Counted from the stretch's first letter, positions 35,278 to 43,478 are shown. The stretch is 64,000 nucleotides of DNA from Actinomadura macrotermitis (GCF_009604375.1 NZ_WEGH01000002.1:582073-646072); one strand, 5' to 3'. Translations and numbers: made by a program. The notes: a model not told the origin generated them from the letters alone.

Positions 35278-35301
35278 TTACCCGGCCGCTCCCGTCAATC
35301 C
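35278..35301 (-). promoter_or_regulatory. SigB-type promoter candidate
   Basis: On the minus strand GGAT (35301-35298) is followed after 14 bases by GGGTAA (35283-35278), matching the GNNT-N14-16-GGGTA pattern of streptomycete SigB-family promoters. A second GGGTAT is at 35317-35312. It would start transcription about 100 bases before the 75-aa gene of the STAS/RsbW cluster, giving autoregulation by the sigma factor it controls. Confidence 0.4.
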
Positions 35302-35373
35302 TTTTATAAAAATACCCGTTCCGTTACCACCCCATTACCCGGCGCGCTCTAACGGCCGCGCCGCCGGAGGCGG

Positions 35374-35622
35374 TCAGACCTCCAGCGACACGGCGTGGAT
35401 CTCGTCCGCGGGATGGCCGGCGCGCTGGTGGATCCGCTGGACGGCGTCCGCGGTCGGCGCCTCCGACAGGCAGTAGACGACGCCCGTCTCAGGGTCGGCC
35501 CAGGCGTGCTCGAAGACGACGCCCTCCTCGTCCTGGATCTGGAGATCGGCCTGATGCGCCTGGTTCAGATCCTCGGCGCTGATCCCGCTCATGCCCCTGT
35601 GGACGTCCATGAACTTCGACAT
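35374..35622 (-). CDS. SCO4226-like nickel-binding protein (DUF4242)
   Basis: The 82-residue protein matches the DUF4242/SCO4226 family. It has FMDVHRGMSGISAEDLNQAH, a hydrophobic strand with GVVYCLSEAPTADAVQRIH, and HPADEIHAVSLEV. The streptomycete homologue was described as nickel-binding with a ferredoxin-like dimer fold. The ATG at 35622 has GGGGGGAA upstream. The cellular role is unknown. Confidence 0.85.
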   Translation of the reverse strand: MSKFMDVHRGMSGISAEDLNQAHQADLQIQDEEGVVFEHAWADPETGVVYCLSEAPTADAVQRIHQRAGHPADEIHAVSLEV

Positions 35623-35826
35623 CGTCTTCCCCCCTGTTCGAACGCGTGTCCTCCTCCAATGCTGCGCCTCCGTCACGCAAGAGCACCAGCCCGGGCGGCG
35701 CCGCACCCCGGGGTTTCCGCTGCTCAGAGACGGTTCTGTCGCGGCCTGAAAAACTTCGGCCGGGATGTCGATCCAGGGCGGGCCCGCTCGACGCGTCAGC
35801 GAAGACCGAGCGAGAGGGAGCACGAC

Positions 35827-36180
35827 ATGGCGAAGCCCAGCACCGTCCAGGAGTACATCGAGGCCGTCCCCGCGCCGCTGCGGGAGGTCGCGGAGAAGGC
35901 CCGGCAGATCATCGACGCCGCGCTGCCGGACGCCGGGGCCCTCTGGCACGGGCACCCGACGTGGAGCCTCGGCGGCGCCCCCGGCCGCGAGCCGGTCGCG
36001 CTGCTGAAGGCCTACAAGGACTACGTGACGTTCGGGCTGTGGCAGGGGCAGGAGGTCGACGACCCGTCCGGGCGGCTGGAGGCCGGCGCGCGGCGGATGG
36101 CGAGCGTCAGGCTCCGCGGCCTGGACGACATCGACCCCGGCCTGTTCGCGGACTGGCTGCGGCAGGCGTCGCAGGGGTGA
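35827..36180 (+). CDS. DUF1801-type protein
   Basis: The 117-residue protein has the features of DUF1801 (YdhG-like) proteins: TVQEYIEAVPAPLREVAEKA, ALWHGHPTWSLGG, LLKAYKDYVTFGLW and a C-terminal SVRLRGLDDIDPGLF. The function is unknown. GAGAGGGAG lies before the ATG. It converges with the VOC gene (7-base gap). Confidence 0.85.
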   Translation: MAKPSTVQEYIEAVPAPLREVAEKARQIIDAALPDAGALWHGHPTWSLGGAPGREPVALLKAYKDYVTFGLWQGQEVDDPSGRLEAGARRMASVRLRGLDDIDPGLFADWLRQASQG

Positions 36181-36187
36181 GGCCCGG

Positions 36188-36541
36188 TCAGCCGGACTGC
36201 CACAGCTCGATCCGGTTGCCCTCGGGGTCGGTGACCCAGCCGAACCGGCCGACGCCTGCCATGTCCTGGGTCTCCTCGGCCACGTCCGCGCCCTTGGCGC
36301 GCAACTGCGCGAGCATCGCGTCCAGGTCGCGGACACGGAAGTTGAGCATCGTCTGCTGGGCGCGGGAGCCGAAGTACTCGGTCCCGGACTCGAAAGGCGC
36401 GAACACCGTCGGCCCGGCCTCCTGGAGCCACAGGCCGTTCTCGTCGGCGTCCAGGCCCAGGAAATCGCGGTACCAGGCCGCGAGGGCCGCCGGGTCGGCG
36501 GCCCTCATGAAGTATCCGCCGATTCCAAGCACGCGTTCCAT
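36188..36541 (-). CDS. VOC-family (glyoxalase-fold) protein
   Basis: This 117-residue protein has two beta-alpha-beta-beta-beta repeats, with AAWYRDFLGLDADENGLWL and GWVTDPEGNRIELWQ as the second-module signature. The DPEGNRIELW Glu is a likely metal ligand, but the first-module His is not obvious, so metal binding is uncertain. It could be a lyase, dioxygenase or antibiotic-binding protein. Confidence 0.87.
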   Translation of the reverse strand: MERVLGIGGYFMRAADPAALAAWYRDFLGLDADENGLWLQEAGPTVFAPFESGTEYFGSRAQQTMLNFRVRDLDAMLAQLRAKGADVAEETQDMAGVGRFGWVTDPEGNRIELWQSG

Positions 36542-36609
36542 GCGGCCATCCTGTCAGTGCCGCGGGATGCCTTCGCGCACAACGGGTACGCCTGTGCGGA
36601 GGAGGCGTC

Positions 36610-38277
36610 ATGAGACTCAGCCGGACCGCCGACCTGTGGTGGAAGAACGCCGTCGTCTACTGCCTCGACGCCGAGACCTACCAGGACGGCGACGGCGACG
36701 GGTGCGGCGACTTCCACGGCCTCACCCAGCGGATCGACCACCTGCACCGGCTCGGCGTCACCTGCATCTGGCTGATGCCGTTCTACCCGACGCCCGACCG
36801 CGACGACGGATACGACATCACCGACTTCTACGGCGTCGACCCGCGGCTCGGCACCCACGGCGACCTGGTGGAGTTCCTGCGCACCGCCCGCGACCGCGGC
36901 ATCCGGGTGATCGCCGACCTGGTCGTCAACCACACCTCCGACCGCCACCCCTGGTTCCAGGACGCCCGCGGTTCCCGCGACGCGCGCCACCGCGACTGGT
37001 ACGTCTGGGCGGACGAGCCGCCCGCCGACGGCCCGAAGGGCGTGGTCTTCCCCGACAAGGAGAAGGGGCTGTGGACCTATGACCGCAGGACCCGCCAGTA
37101 CTACCTGCACCGCTTCTACCGGCACCAGCCCGACCTGAACATCGCCAACCCCGAGGTCCGCGACGAGATCGCCCGGATCATGGGGTTCTGGATGGAGCTC
37201 GGCCTGTCGGGGTTCCGGGTGGACGCGGTCCCGTTCATGCTGGAGACGGCCGGCCAGGCCGACGCGGCGCGACTGCCCGACCCGCACGACTACCTCGCCG
37301 ACCTGCGCTCCTTCCTGGACCGCCGGGACGGCCAGGCCGTCCTGCTGGGCGAGGTGAACCTGCCGTACAAGGACACGATGGCCTTCTACGGCGAGGAGGC
37401 GTCGGAGCTGACGATGTGCTTCGACTTCATCGGCATGCAGCAGATGTATCTTGCGCTGGCGCGGGGTGATGCGCGTCCGCTCGTCGATGCGCTGCGCGCG
37501 CGCCCGCTGCCCCCTCCGGACGGGCACTGGGCCACTTTCGTCCGCAACCACGACGAGCTGACCCTGGACAAGCTGTCCGACGCCGAACGCCAGGAGGTCT
37601 TCGACGCGTTCGGCCCCGACAAGGGCATGCAGCTGTACGACCGGGGTCTGCGCCGTCGTCTTCCGCCGATGCTGAACGGCGACCTGCCCCGCATCAAGCT
37701 GGTCTACAGCCTGATGTTCTCCCTGCCGGGCACGCCCGTGCTCTTCTACGGGGAGGAGATAGGGATGGGCGAGAACCTGGAGGAGGAGGGGCGTAACGCT
37801 GTTCGCACGCCGATGCAGTGGCGTCCCGGGCCTGGAGCGGGGTTCTCTACGGCCGACCCGTCCCGCTTCCCCGCGCAGCTGGTCGAGGGCGAATACGGGC
37901 CCGATCGCGTCAATGTGGCGTCCCAGCGCCGCGACCCGGCGTCGCTGCTGTCCTGGATACAGCTCCTCATCGGGCGCTACCGGGAGACGCCGGAAATGGC
38001 CTGGGGCGATTTCGCCCTGCTGGAGTCGGGTTCCGACGCGGTCATGGCGCACTGCTACACGATCGACGGCGGCACCATCGTCGCCGTCCACAACCTCGGG
38101 GACACCGAGACCGGCGTAGAGCTGCACCTTGAAGGGCTGGACGATTCCTGCGTGCTGAGCGACCTGCTGGTGGACGGCGACACCGCCGTCTCCGCCGAAG
38201 GGCGCGTCACGCTGCACCTACCGGCCTACGGCTGCCGGTGGCTGCGCGCCGTCCGCCCGGACGAGACCCCTGTCTGA
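36610..38277 (+). CDS. GH13 alpha-amylase-family enzyme (trehalose synthase-like)
   Basis: The 555-residue enzyme has a TIM-barrel beginning WWKNAVVYCLDAETYQDGDG, with VIADLVVNHTSDRHPWF and the catalytic triad Asp205 (GFRVDAVPF), Glu248 (LLGEVNLP) and Asp315 (VRNHDELTL). A C-terminal beta-domain follows. The motif set is closest to trehalose synthase or alpha-glucosidase of the GH13_16 group, but Glu lies in GEVN rather than GEAN, and this clade ('alpha-amylase family protein') is uncharacterised. The start has GGAGGCGTC upstream. Maltose/trehalose interconversion is possible but unproven. Confidence 0.88.
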   Translation: MRLSRTADLWWKNAVVYCLDAETYQDGDGDGCGDFHGLTQRIDHLHRLGVTCIWLMPFYPTPDRDDGYDITDFYGVDPRLGTHGDLVEFLRTARDRGIRVIADLVVNHTSDRHPWFQDARGSRDARHRDWYVWADEPPADGPKGVVFPDKEKGLWTYDRRTRQYYLHRFYRHQPDLNIANPEVRDEIARIMGFWMELGLSGFRVDAVPFMLETAGQADAARLPDPHDYLADLRSFLDRRDGQAVLLGEVNLPYKDTMAFYGEEASELTMCFDFIGMQQMYLALARGDARPLVDALRARPLPPPDGHWATFVRNHDELTLDKLSDAERQEVFDAFGPDKGMQLYDRGLRRRLPPMLNGDLPRIKLVYSLMFSLPGTPVLFYGEEIGMGENLEEEGRNAVRTPMQWRPGPGAGFSTADPSRFPAQLVEGEYGPDRVNVASQRRDPASLLSWIQLLIGRYRETPEMAWGDFALLESGSDAVMAHCYTIDGGTIVAVHNLGDTETGVELHLEGLDDSCVLSDLLVDGDTAVSAEGRVTLHLPAYGCRWLRAVRPDETPV

Positions 38278-38313
38278 CGGAATCCTTTCCGATCACCTGG
38301 GTAAAGCCTCCGC

Positions 38314-38718
38314 GTGCACCCATATCGTCGGAACACCGCCATCGTCACGCTCGGATTGACGGCCGCGCTCACCTGTGCGGGATGTGATCGCGCCGGTGAC
38401 GACACCGACGTCCGCCGGGCCGCGCTGTCGTTCCTGGAGGCCGCCCAGCGCCATGACGGCGCCGCGGCGTGCGCGGCACTGGCGCCGAAGGCCCGGTCCG
38501 GCCTGGAGTCGGGCGGCGACGAGTGCGCCAAGGAGATCGTCGGCCGCGGCCTGCGCACCGGCGCGGTCACCGGCGTCCAGGTGTGGGGCGAACGCGCCCA
38601 GGTCCGGCTCGCCGGCGACACCGTCTTCCTCGCCCGCTTCCCCGGCGGCTGGAAGGTCACCGCCGCCGCCTGCGAGAGCAGGCCGAAGGGCCCCTACGAC
38701 TGCCAGGTGGAGGCCTGA
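38314..38718 (+). CDS. Small lipoprotein
   Basis: This 134-residue lipoprotein has a hydrophobic signal and lipobox TCAGC (Cys at about 24). The mature part (SFLEAAQRHDGAAACAALAP, VQVWGERAQVRLAGDTVFL, GGWKVTAAAC) resembles the DUF4878/SnoaL-like fold of secreted lipoproteins. The start is GTG. It is followed one base later by the 27-codon ORF and then by the DUF6766 gene, all on one strand. Confidence 0.82.
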   Translation: MHPYRRNTAIVTLGLTAALTCAGCDRAGDDTDVRRAALSFLEAAQRHDGAAACAALAPKARSGLESGGDECAKEIVGRGLRTGAVTGVQVWGERAQVRLAGDTVFLARFPGGWKVTAAACESRPKGPYDCQVEA

Positions 38719-38719
38719 C

Positions 38720-38803
38720 ATGCGCACGGTCTTCGCGCTGACGCTGTTCATCATCGTGGGCGGGCTCGCCTACGTCATCACCATCGGCCTGCTGGGGAGG
38801 TGA
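38720..38803 (+). CDS. 27-aa single-pass membrane miniprotein
   Basis: An ATG one base after the lipoprotein stop opens 27 codons (MRTVFALTLF ... GLLGR) that form one hydrophobic helix with flanking Arg residues. AGGTGGAGG lies about eight bases upstream. It ends GGGGAGGTGA, which supplies the ribosome site of the next gene. The tight packing between two membrane-associated genes suggests it is translated and is a subunit or linker of their products; this is an inference. Confidence 0.55.
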   Translation: MRTVFALTLFIIVGGLAYVITIGLLGR

Positions 38804-38808
38804 CCGCG

Positions 38809-39483
38809 ATGCGCCGTTTCCTCCGCGACAACGCGCTCACCCTGTTCTTCCTCGCCATCCTGCTCCTGGCGCTCGCCGGCCAGGCGGTCTCGGGCTGGTA
38901 CGGGTACAACGACGACCAGCTCGCGCAGGCGGGCGCCGAGATCTCGTTCGGCCGCTACCTCACCTCGTCCCAGTTCGCGGTGGACGTCGCGGAGAACTGG
39001 CAGTCCGAGTACCTGCAGTTCTTCCTCTACATCTTCGTGACCGTCTGGCTCGTCCAGCGCGGCTCGCCCGAGTCCAAGAAGCCCGGCGAGGAGGGCGAGG
39101 AGTCCGACCGCGAGCAGAAGACCGGCCGGCACGCCGACGCCGGCTCCCCGCACTGGGCCGCGGCCGGGGGCCTGCGCGGCGCGCTGTTCGCGCGCTCGCT
39201 CGGCCTGGTGATGGGCGCGATCTTCCTGGTGTCCTGGCTGGCCCAGTCGATCGCGGGCCGCGTCGCCTACAACGCCGAGCAGCTCGCCGACTACGAGGAC
39301 CCGGTGACCTGGTCCGGCTACGTCACCTCGGCCGACTTCTGGAACCGGACGCTGCAGAACTGGCAGTCGGAGTTCCTGGCCGTCGCGTCGATGGCCGCGC
39401 TCAGCATCTACCTGCGGCAGCGCGGCTCGTCCCAGTCCAAGCCGGTCGGCACCTCCGACGAGGCCACCGGCGTCGAGGGCTGA
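38809..39483 (+). CDS. DUF6766-like membrane protein with internal duplication
   Basis: The 224-residue protein has about four membrane segments. The two halves repeat: FGRYLTSSQFAVDVAENWQS in the first and WSGYVTSADFWNRTLQNWQS in the second, each after a helix ending in a QxxSG-like stretch. This is the DUF6766 pattern. The function is unknown. The ATG at 38809 follows GGGAGG at eight bases; GTG at 38800 is an alternative. Confidence 0.85.
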   Translation: MRRFLRDNALTLFFLAILLLALAGQAVSGWYGYNDDQLAQAGAEISFGRYLTSSQFAVDVAENWQSEYLQFFLYIFVTVWLVQRGSPESKKPGEEGEESDREQKTGRHADAGSPHWAAAGGLRGALFARSLGLVMGAIFLVSWLAQSIAGRVAYNAEQLADYEDPVTWSGYVTSADFWNRTLQNWQSEFLAVASMAALSIYLRQRGSSQSKPVGTSDEATGVEG

Positions 39484-39511
39484 CCCGCGCGTGCACGACG
39501 AGAGGACCGCC

Positions 39512-40351
39512 ATGCGCATCGACCCGGCCAACGCCGACCAGGCGCGCTCCTGGGACGGGGACGCGGGCGAGTACTGGGCCCGGCACGCCGACCGGTTCGA
39601 CCGCAACCTGGCCGGCTACCGGGCCCCGCTCCAGGAGGCCGCCGCCGTCGGCCCCGCCGACCAGGTGCTGGACATCGGCTGCGGCGCCGGCCGGACCGCG
39701 CTGGACGCCGCCCGCCGCGCCGTCCGCGGGGGTGTTCTCGGCGTGGACCTGTCGGCGCGGATGCTGCAGGTCGCGCGCGACCGGGCCGCCGCCGAAGGGA
39801 TCTCCAACGCCGTCTTCGAGCAGGCCGACGCCCAGGTGCACCCCTTCCCCGACGCGCACTTCGACGTGGCCGTCAGCCGCACCGGCACGATGTTCTTCGC
39901 CGACCCCGCCGCCGCGTTCGCCAACGTGGCCCGCACCCTGCGCCCCGGCGGCCGCCTCGTGCAGCTGGTCTGGCAACCGTTGCAGGCCAACGAGTGGTTC
40001 CTGTCCCTGGCCGGCGCCCTCGCCGCCGGCCGCCCGCTGCCCCCGCCGCAGCCCGGCGCGCCCGGCCCCTTCGCCCTGGCCGACCCCGGGCGGGTCCGCG
40101 GCCTGCTCACCGGCGCCGGGTTCACCGATCCGGACATACGCCCGTTGCAGAAGTCCATGTGCTTCGGCGCCGACCCCGACGAGGCCTACGACTTCCTCGC
40201 CGGCCTGCTCGGCTGGATGCTCGAAGGGCTGGACGACGACCGGCGCCGCCAGGCCCTCGGCGCCCTGCGGGCCACGCTGGAGGAGCACCACGGCCCGGAC
40301 GGCGTCCGCTACGCCTCGGCGGCCTGGCTGATCACCACGACCCGCTCTTAG
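39512..40351 (+). CDS. Class I SAM-dependent methyltransferase
   Basis: The 279-residue protein has the SAM motif QVLDIGCGAGRTALDAARR, an acidic residue in LGVDLSARML, and VAVSRTGTMFFADPAAAFAN followed by RTLRPGGRLVQLVWQPL. The YWARHADRFDRNLAGY N-terminus and the ADQVLD context place it near UbiE/COQ5-type or small-molecule methyltransferases. GAGAGG precedes the ATG. The substrate is unknown. Confidence 0.9.
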   Translation: MRIDPANADQARSWDGDAGEYWARHADRFDRNLAGYRAPLQEAAAVGPADQVLDIGCGAGRTALDAARRAVRGGVLGVDLSARMLQVARDRAAAEGISNAVFEQADAQVHPFPDAHFDVAVSRTGTMFFADPAAAFANVARTLRPGGRLVQLVWQPLQANEWFLSLAGALAAGRPLPPPQPGAPGPFALADPGRVRGLLTGAGFTDPDIRPLQKSMCFGADPDEAYDFLAGLLGWMLEGLDDDRRRQALGALRATLEEHHGPDGVRYASAAWLITTTRS

Positions 40352-40418
40352 GACACGCGGACCGCTCGCGGCCGGAACGGGCATCCGGGGTTGCCTTCGA
40401 TCAGGATCCTCCGCAACG

Positions 40419-41123
40419 GTGAGGACCGTGCGCATCCCAGCGGTGACCGAAAGCATCATGACCGCCGTGATCTCCGCCTGCCTTTTGACGGCTTGCTCCG
40501 GCTCGGACACCCCGCCCGCCCAGGGACGGACGAGGCCGTCTGCGAGCGGCTCACCGCAAACCGGGGCCATGGAAGAGGGCTGGAAGCGCAACCGTGCGTG
40601 CGCCGCTTCCAAGGCGTTCACCGGTCAAGCCGCGACATACCGGCGCAGTGGCCCCAACCTGTTCACCCAGGAATGGTTCAACGGCGGTTACACGGCGGTT
40701 CCCACACCCGAGTTCCCGCGCGATGACGATGCGTTGCTCGCGAAAGTGTTCCTCCCCGACGGGTGGGAGCCCGGCCCTCGCGAGGGTTACCAGGTGACCG
40801 CCGCGGCGCTGGTGCTCTGCCATACCGCCACGCCGTCCGGGAAGCGCCGGGTCGCGACGTGCGAGTTCAGGGACATCGGGGGGCCGGGCTCGCACACGAG
40901 CACGGTCCCGGTCGTGCCGGCGACGCATCACTTCGAGGTCTACGCGTCCAAGTCCGGCCGGCTCGTCACGTCGTTCGACCTCAGCGGAACCGATCGGGAC
41001 CAAGCGGCGCCGTGCCCCGACAGCGCCCACTGGGTCAGCCGTCTGGACGTGATCGCCCAGCCGCCGTCGAGGCGGGCCCTGGTGGACAGGCTCCAGCCGC
41101 TCCGCGACGGTGTGACCCCGTGA
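40419..41123 (+). CDS. Hypothetical lipoprotein
   Basis: This protein of about 234 residues has an N-terminal hydrophobic stretch ending in the lipobox LLTAC (Cys at about 26), then a Pro/Ser linker and a globular domain with four Cys (RACAAS, LVLCHT, VATCEFRD, APCPDS), probably two disulfides. I do not recognise the family. Start choice is uncertain: GTG at 40419 or 40428, or ATG at 40458. The codon use is slightly less GC-biased than its neighbours. Confidence 0.7.
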   Translation: MRTVRIPAVTESIMTAVISACLLTACSGSDTPPAQGRTRPSASGSPQTGAMEEGWKRNRACAASKAFTGQAATYRRSGPNLFTQEWFNGGYTAVPTPEFPRDDDALLAKVFLPDGWEPGPREGYQVTAAALVLCHTATPSGKRRVATCEFRDIGGPGSHTSTVPVVPATHHFEVYASKSGRLVTSFDLSGTDRDQAAPCPDSAHWVSRLDVIAQPPSRRALVDRLQPLRDGVTP

Positions 41124-41166
41124 TCCCCTGAGGAATCCCGAACCTGGCACCGGGCTACCGGCGGCG

Positions 41167-41195
41167 TTGACAGAATATGTAGATCGGTCTACTTT
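41167..41195 (+). promoter_or_regulatory. Leaderless promoter overlapped by a TetR operator
   Basis: TTGACA (41167-41172) and TACTTT (41190-41195) are separated by 17 bases, and the ATG of the TetR gene begins seven bases after the -10 element. The near-palindromic box TAGATCGGTCTA (41180-41191) covers the spacer and -10, so binding would block initiation. The exact reverse complement of the box lies before the next gene (41800-41811). Confidence 0.75.
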
Positions 41196-41201
41196 TCGAC
41201 C

Positions 41202-41753
41202 ATGGGACGGAAGGGCGCCGAGACGCGGGACCGCTTGCTGGACGCGACCCAGGAGCTCATCGAGTCCGGGGGCTACTACGGCGCCGGCCTCAACCAGGTC
41301 ATCGCTGCCAGCGGCGCGCCGCGCGGCTCGCTCTACTTCCACTTCCCCGGCGGTAAGGACGAACTGGTCGGCGCGTCCCTGCGCAGGGCGGGCCAGGAGA
41401 TCGCCGCCACCCTGGACGGACCGGCCGCCCCCTCGGCGGCGGAACTCGTCGAGGCGATCCTGCGGGCCCTGGGCGCCCGCATGGAGGAATCGGACTGGCG
41501 CAAGGGATGCCCGATCGCGACCGTGGCCCTGGAAATGGCCGCCGGCAACGATCCGCTGCAAAAAGCGTGCTCGGAAATCTACACCTCATGGGAGGAGGCA
41601 CTGCGCGCGCGCTTGGCCGACCGCCCGGACGCCGACGACCTGGCCGTCACGATCCTGGCCCTGATCGAAGGGGCGCTCCTGCTGGCCCGGGCGCACCGCA
41701 GCAGAGAGCCGCTGACCCGCGTCACCCGCCAGATCACCGCACTCCTGCACTGA
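41202..41753 (+). CDS. TetR-family repressor (LmrA/YxaF-like)
   Basis: This 183-residue regulator has an N-terminal helix-turn-helix (ATQELIESGGYYGAGLNQVI, GAPRGSLYFHFPGGKDELV) and a C-terminal ligand domain with WRKGCPIATVALEMA, the TetR_C_33/LmrA-like type. Identical operator boxes lie in its own promoter and before the downstream SDR-hydrolase fusion, so it probably represses both itself and that gene. The ligand is unknown. The transcript appears leaderless. Confidence 0.93.
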   Translation: MGRKGAETRDRLLDATQELIESGGYYGAGLNQVIAASGAPRGSLYFHFPGGKDELVGASLRRAGQEIAATLDGPAAPSAAELVEAILRALGARMEESDWRKGCPIATVALEMAAGNDPLQKACSEIYTSWEEALRARLADRPDADDLAVTILALIEGALLLARAHRSREPLTRVTRQITALLH

Positions 41754-41757
41754 ACCG

Positions 41758-41782
41758 GCCCGCCGTGACCGGCGGGCTTTTT
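41758..41782 (+). terminator. Intrinsic terminator after the TetR gene
   Basis: GCCCGCC and GGCGGGC form a 7-bp stem with the loop GTGACC, followed by TTTTT. It separates the TetR gene from the fusion gene, which has its own operator. Confidence 0.85.
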
Positions 41783-41799
41783 CCTGCTCCAAAAATATG

Positions 41800-41811
41800 T
41801 AGACCGATCTA
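41800..41811. promoter_or_regulatory. Second TetR operator box
   Basis: TAGACCGATCTA is the reverse complement of the box in the TetR promoter, and the preceding AAATATG also recurs. It lies 15-26 bases upstream of the fusion-gene ATG, next to the CAGGAG ribosome site. Confidence 0.7.
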
Positions 41812-41825
41812 TTTCAGGAGTCCGC

Positions 41826-43478
41826 ATGGACGCGCTCGTCTTCGGTGCGACCGGCTTCATCGGCCGCCACCTGGTCGCTGAACTCCTCAGCCAGGGACAA
41901 CAGGTGGCCGCAGTGGTCCGCGACGACACCCGTACCCCCTGGCCGACCGACACCAGCGGGCTGACCGTCATCGCCGCCGACATCGCCCAGCCCCTCTCCG
42001 GTCTGCCCGCTGCGCGTGACGTCTACAACGCCGCCGCCCGCTATGCCTTCGGCCTCGGCGTGGAAGAGGCGCGGGCGGTCAACGTGACCGGGGCCGTCAA
42101 CGTGCTCGAATGGGCCGCCACGCTGCCCGCTTTGCGGCGGCTCGTACACATCAGCGGGTATCGGGTGAGCGCGCCCGACGGACGTCCCGACTACGCCGCC
42201 CTGGGCGCGTACGAGGCGTCCAAGTTCGAGGGCGACCTCGCGGTACGCCGCCGGGCGCGCGAACTGGACGTCCCGCTGACCATCGCCAACCCCAGCACCG
42301 TGATCGGGCCGGGCCAGTACATCGGCCTGGCCGGCCTCGTCGCGGACCTGTGGCACCGGCGGCTCCCGGCGCTTCCGGGCGGCCCTGACACCTTCGTGCC
42401 GATCGTCACGATCGACTACTTCACCCGCTTCCTAGCAAAGATCCCGGAAGCACCAGCCGGAGAACACCACTGGGTGCTCGACGACGACACACCCCTCTTA
42501 CCGGAACTGGTCAGCACGCTCGCCGCCCACCTGGGCGTGCCGACACCCCGCCGCGCCATACCCGTCGCCCTGCTGCGACGGCTGCCGCGCAGGCTCACCG
42601 GCGCCGACCCGGAGACGCTGTCGTTCCTGTCGCCCGACCGCTACCCGACAGCCTCCGCCCGCGCCCTCGCCGAGGCCGCCGGCCTGGAGATGCCCCCGGC
42701 CGCCGAAGCCCTGCGCACCTGGGCCGACGACCTGGTGGGCGCACGCTTCGGCACCACGACACCCTGGCTGGAGCCCTATGGCTTCCACGACCGCACCTGG
42801 ATCATGGGCGAGCGGCACCGTCCCGGCCACGTCCTGCTGCACGGGGCACCGATGAACGCCGACCTCTGGGCACCCCTCGCCGCCCACCTGCCCGGCCCGA
42901 TCCTGGCGCCCGACCTACCGGGACTCGGCCGCTCGGCCTCCGCCCACTCAACGGACGCGTGGCTAGCCGACCTGATGGCTCCAGTGCAGACCCGCCCGGT
43001 CCTGGTGGCGCACTCACTGGCCTGCGGCCCCGTACTTCGGTACGCCGCCGCACATCCCGAAAGAATCGACGGGCTCGTCCTCATCGCCCCGTCATTCCTG
43101 CAGGCCGCCAGCCCGCGCTTCACCCGCTCACTCCTGGCCCCACCACTCCTACGCCGCCTGTCCCCCGCCCGCCTCGCCAAGACGCTAGGGCTCCCAGAGG
43201 GCGCCGAAATCAAAAGCGCAGCCATCGACCTGCACCGCCCCGGCGTCGCCCACCGGACGATCCAGGCTCTGCGCAAGGACCACGCCGAACGCGAGGAATC
43301 AAGAGCCCTCCTGGCCCGGCTGACCGTCCCCACCCACATCATCACCGGCTCGGCCGACCCGCTGACCGCACCCACCATCCACCCGGTAACCGAGATCGCC
43401 GGCGCTGGCCACTACCCCCAACTCACCCACCCGGCCCAGATCGCCGGCCTTCGGCTCGTCAGATCGCGCGGTGCATGA
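41826..43478 (+). CDS. SDR (epimerase-type)/alpha-beta hydrolase fusion
   Basis: The 550-residue fusion has an N-terminal NAD(P)-dependent extended SDR (VFGATGFIGRHLVAELLSQG, YEASK, residues 1-320) and a C-terminal alpha/beta hydrolase (LLHGAPMNADLWAPLA, Ser in VAHSLACGP, acid in GSADPLTAP, His in GAGHYPQ). The nucleophile elbow AHSLA lacks the usual flanking glycines. Domain order is the reverse of the EphD-like protein at 14917-16548. The operator box upstream places it under the adjacent TetR repressor. The substrate is unknown, perhaps an ester or ketone xenobiotic. Confidence 0.88.
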   Translation: MDALVFGATGFIGRHLVAELLSQGQQVAAVVRDDTRTPWPTDTSGLTVIAADIAQPLSGLPAARDVYNAAARYAFGLGVEEARAVNVTGAVNVLEWAATLPALRRLVHISGYRVSAPDGRPDYAALGAYEASKFEGDLAVRRRARELDVPLTIANPSTVIGPGQYIGLAGLVADLWHRRLPALPGGPDTFVPIVTIDYFTRFLAKIPEAPAGEHHWVLDDDTPLLPELVSTLAAHLGVPTPRRAIPVALLRRLPRRLTGADPETLSFLSPDRYPTASARALAEAAGLEMPPAAEALRTWADDLVGARFGTTTPWLEPYGFHDRTWIMGERHRPGHVLLHGAPMNADLWAPLAAHLPGPILAPDLPGLGRSASAHSTDAWLADLMAPVQTRPVLVAHSLACGPVLRYAAAHPERIDGLVLIAPSFLQAASPRFTRSLLAPPLLRRLSPARLAKTLGLPEGAEIKSAAIDLHRPGVAHRTIQALRKDHAEREESRALLARLTVPTHIITGSADPLTAPTIHPVTEIAGAGHYPQLTHPAQIAGLRLVRSRGA

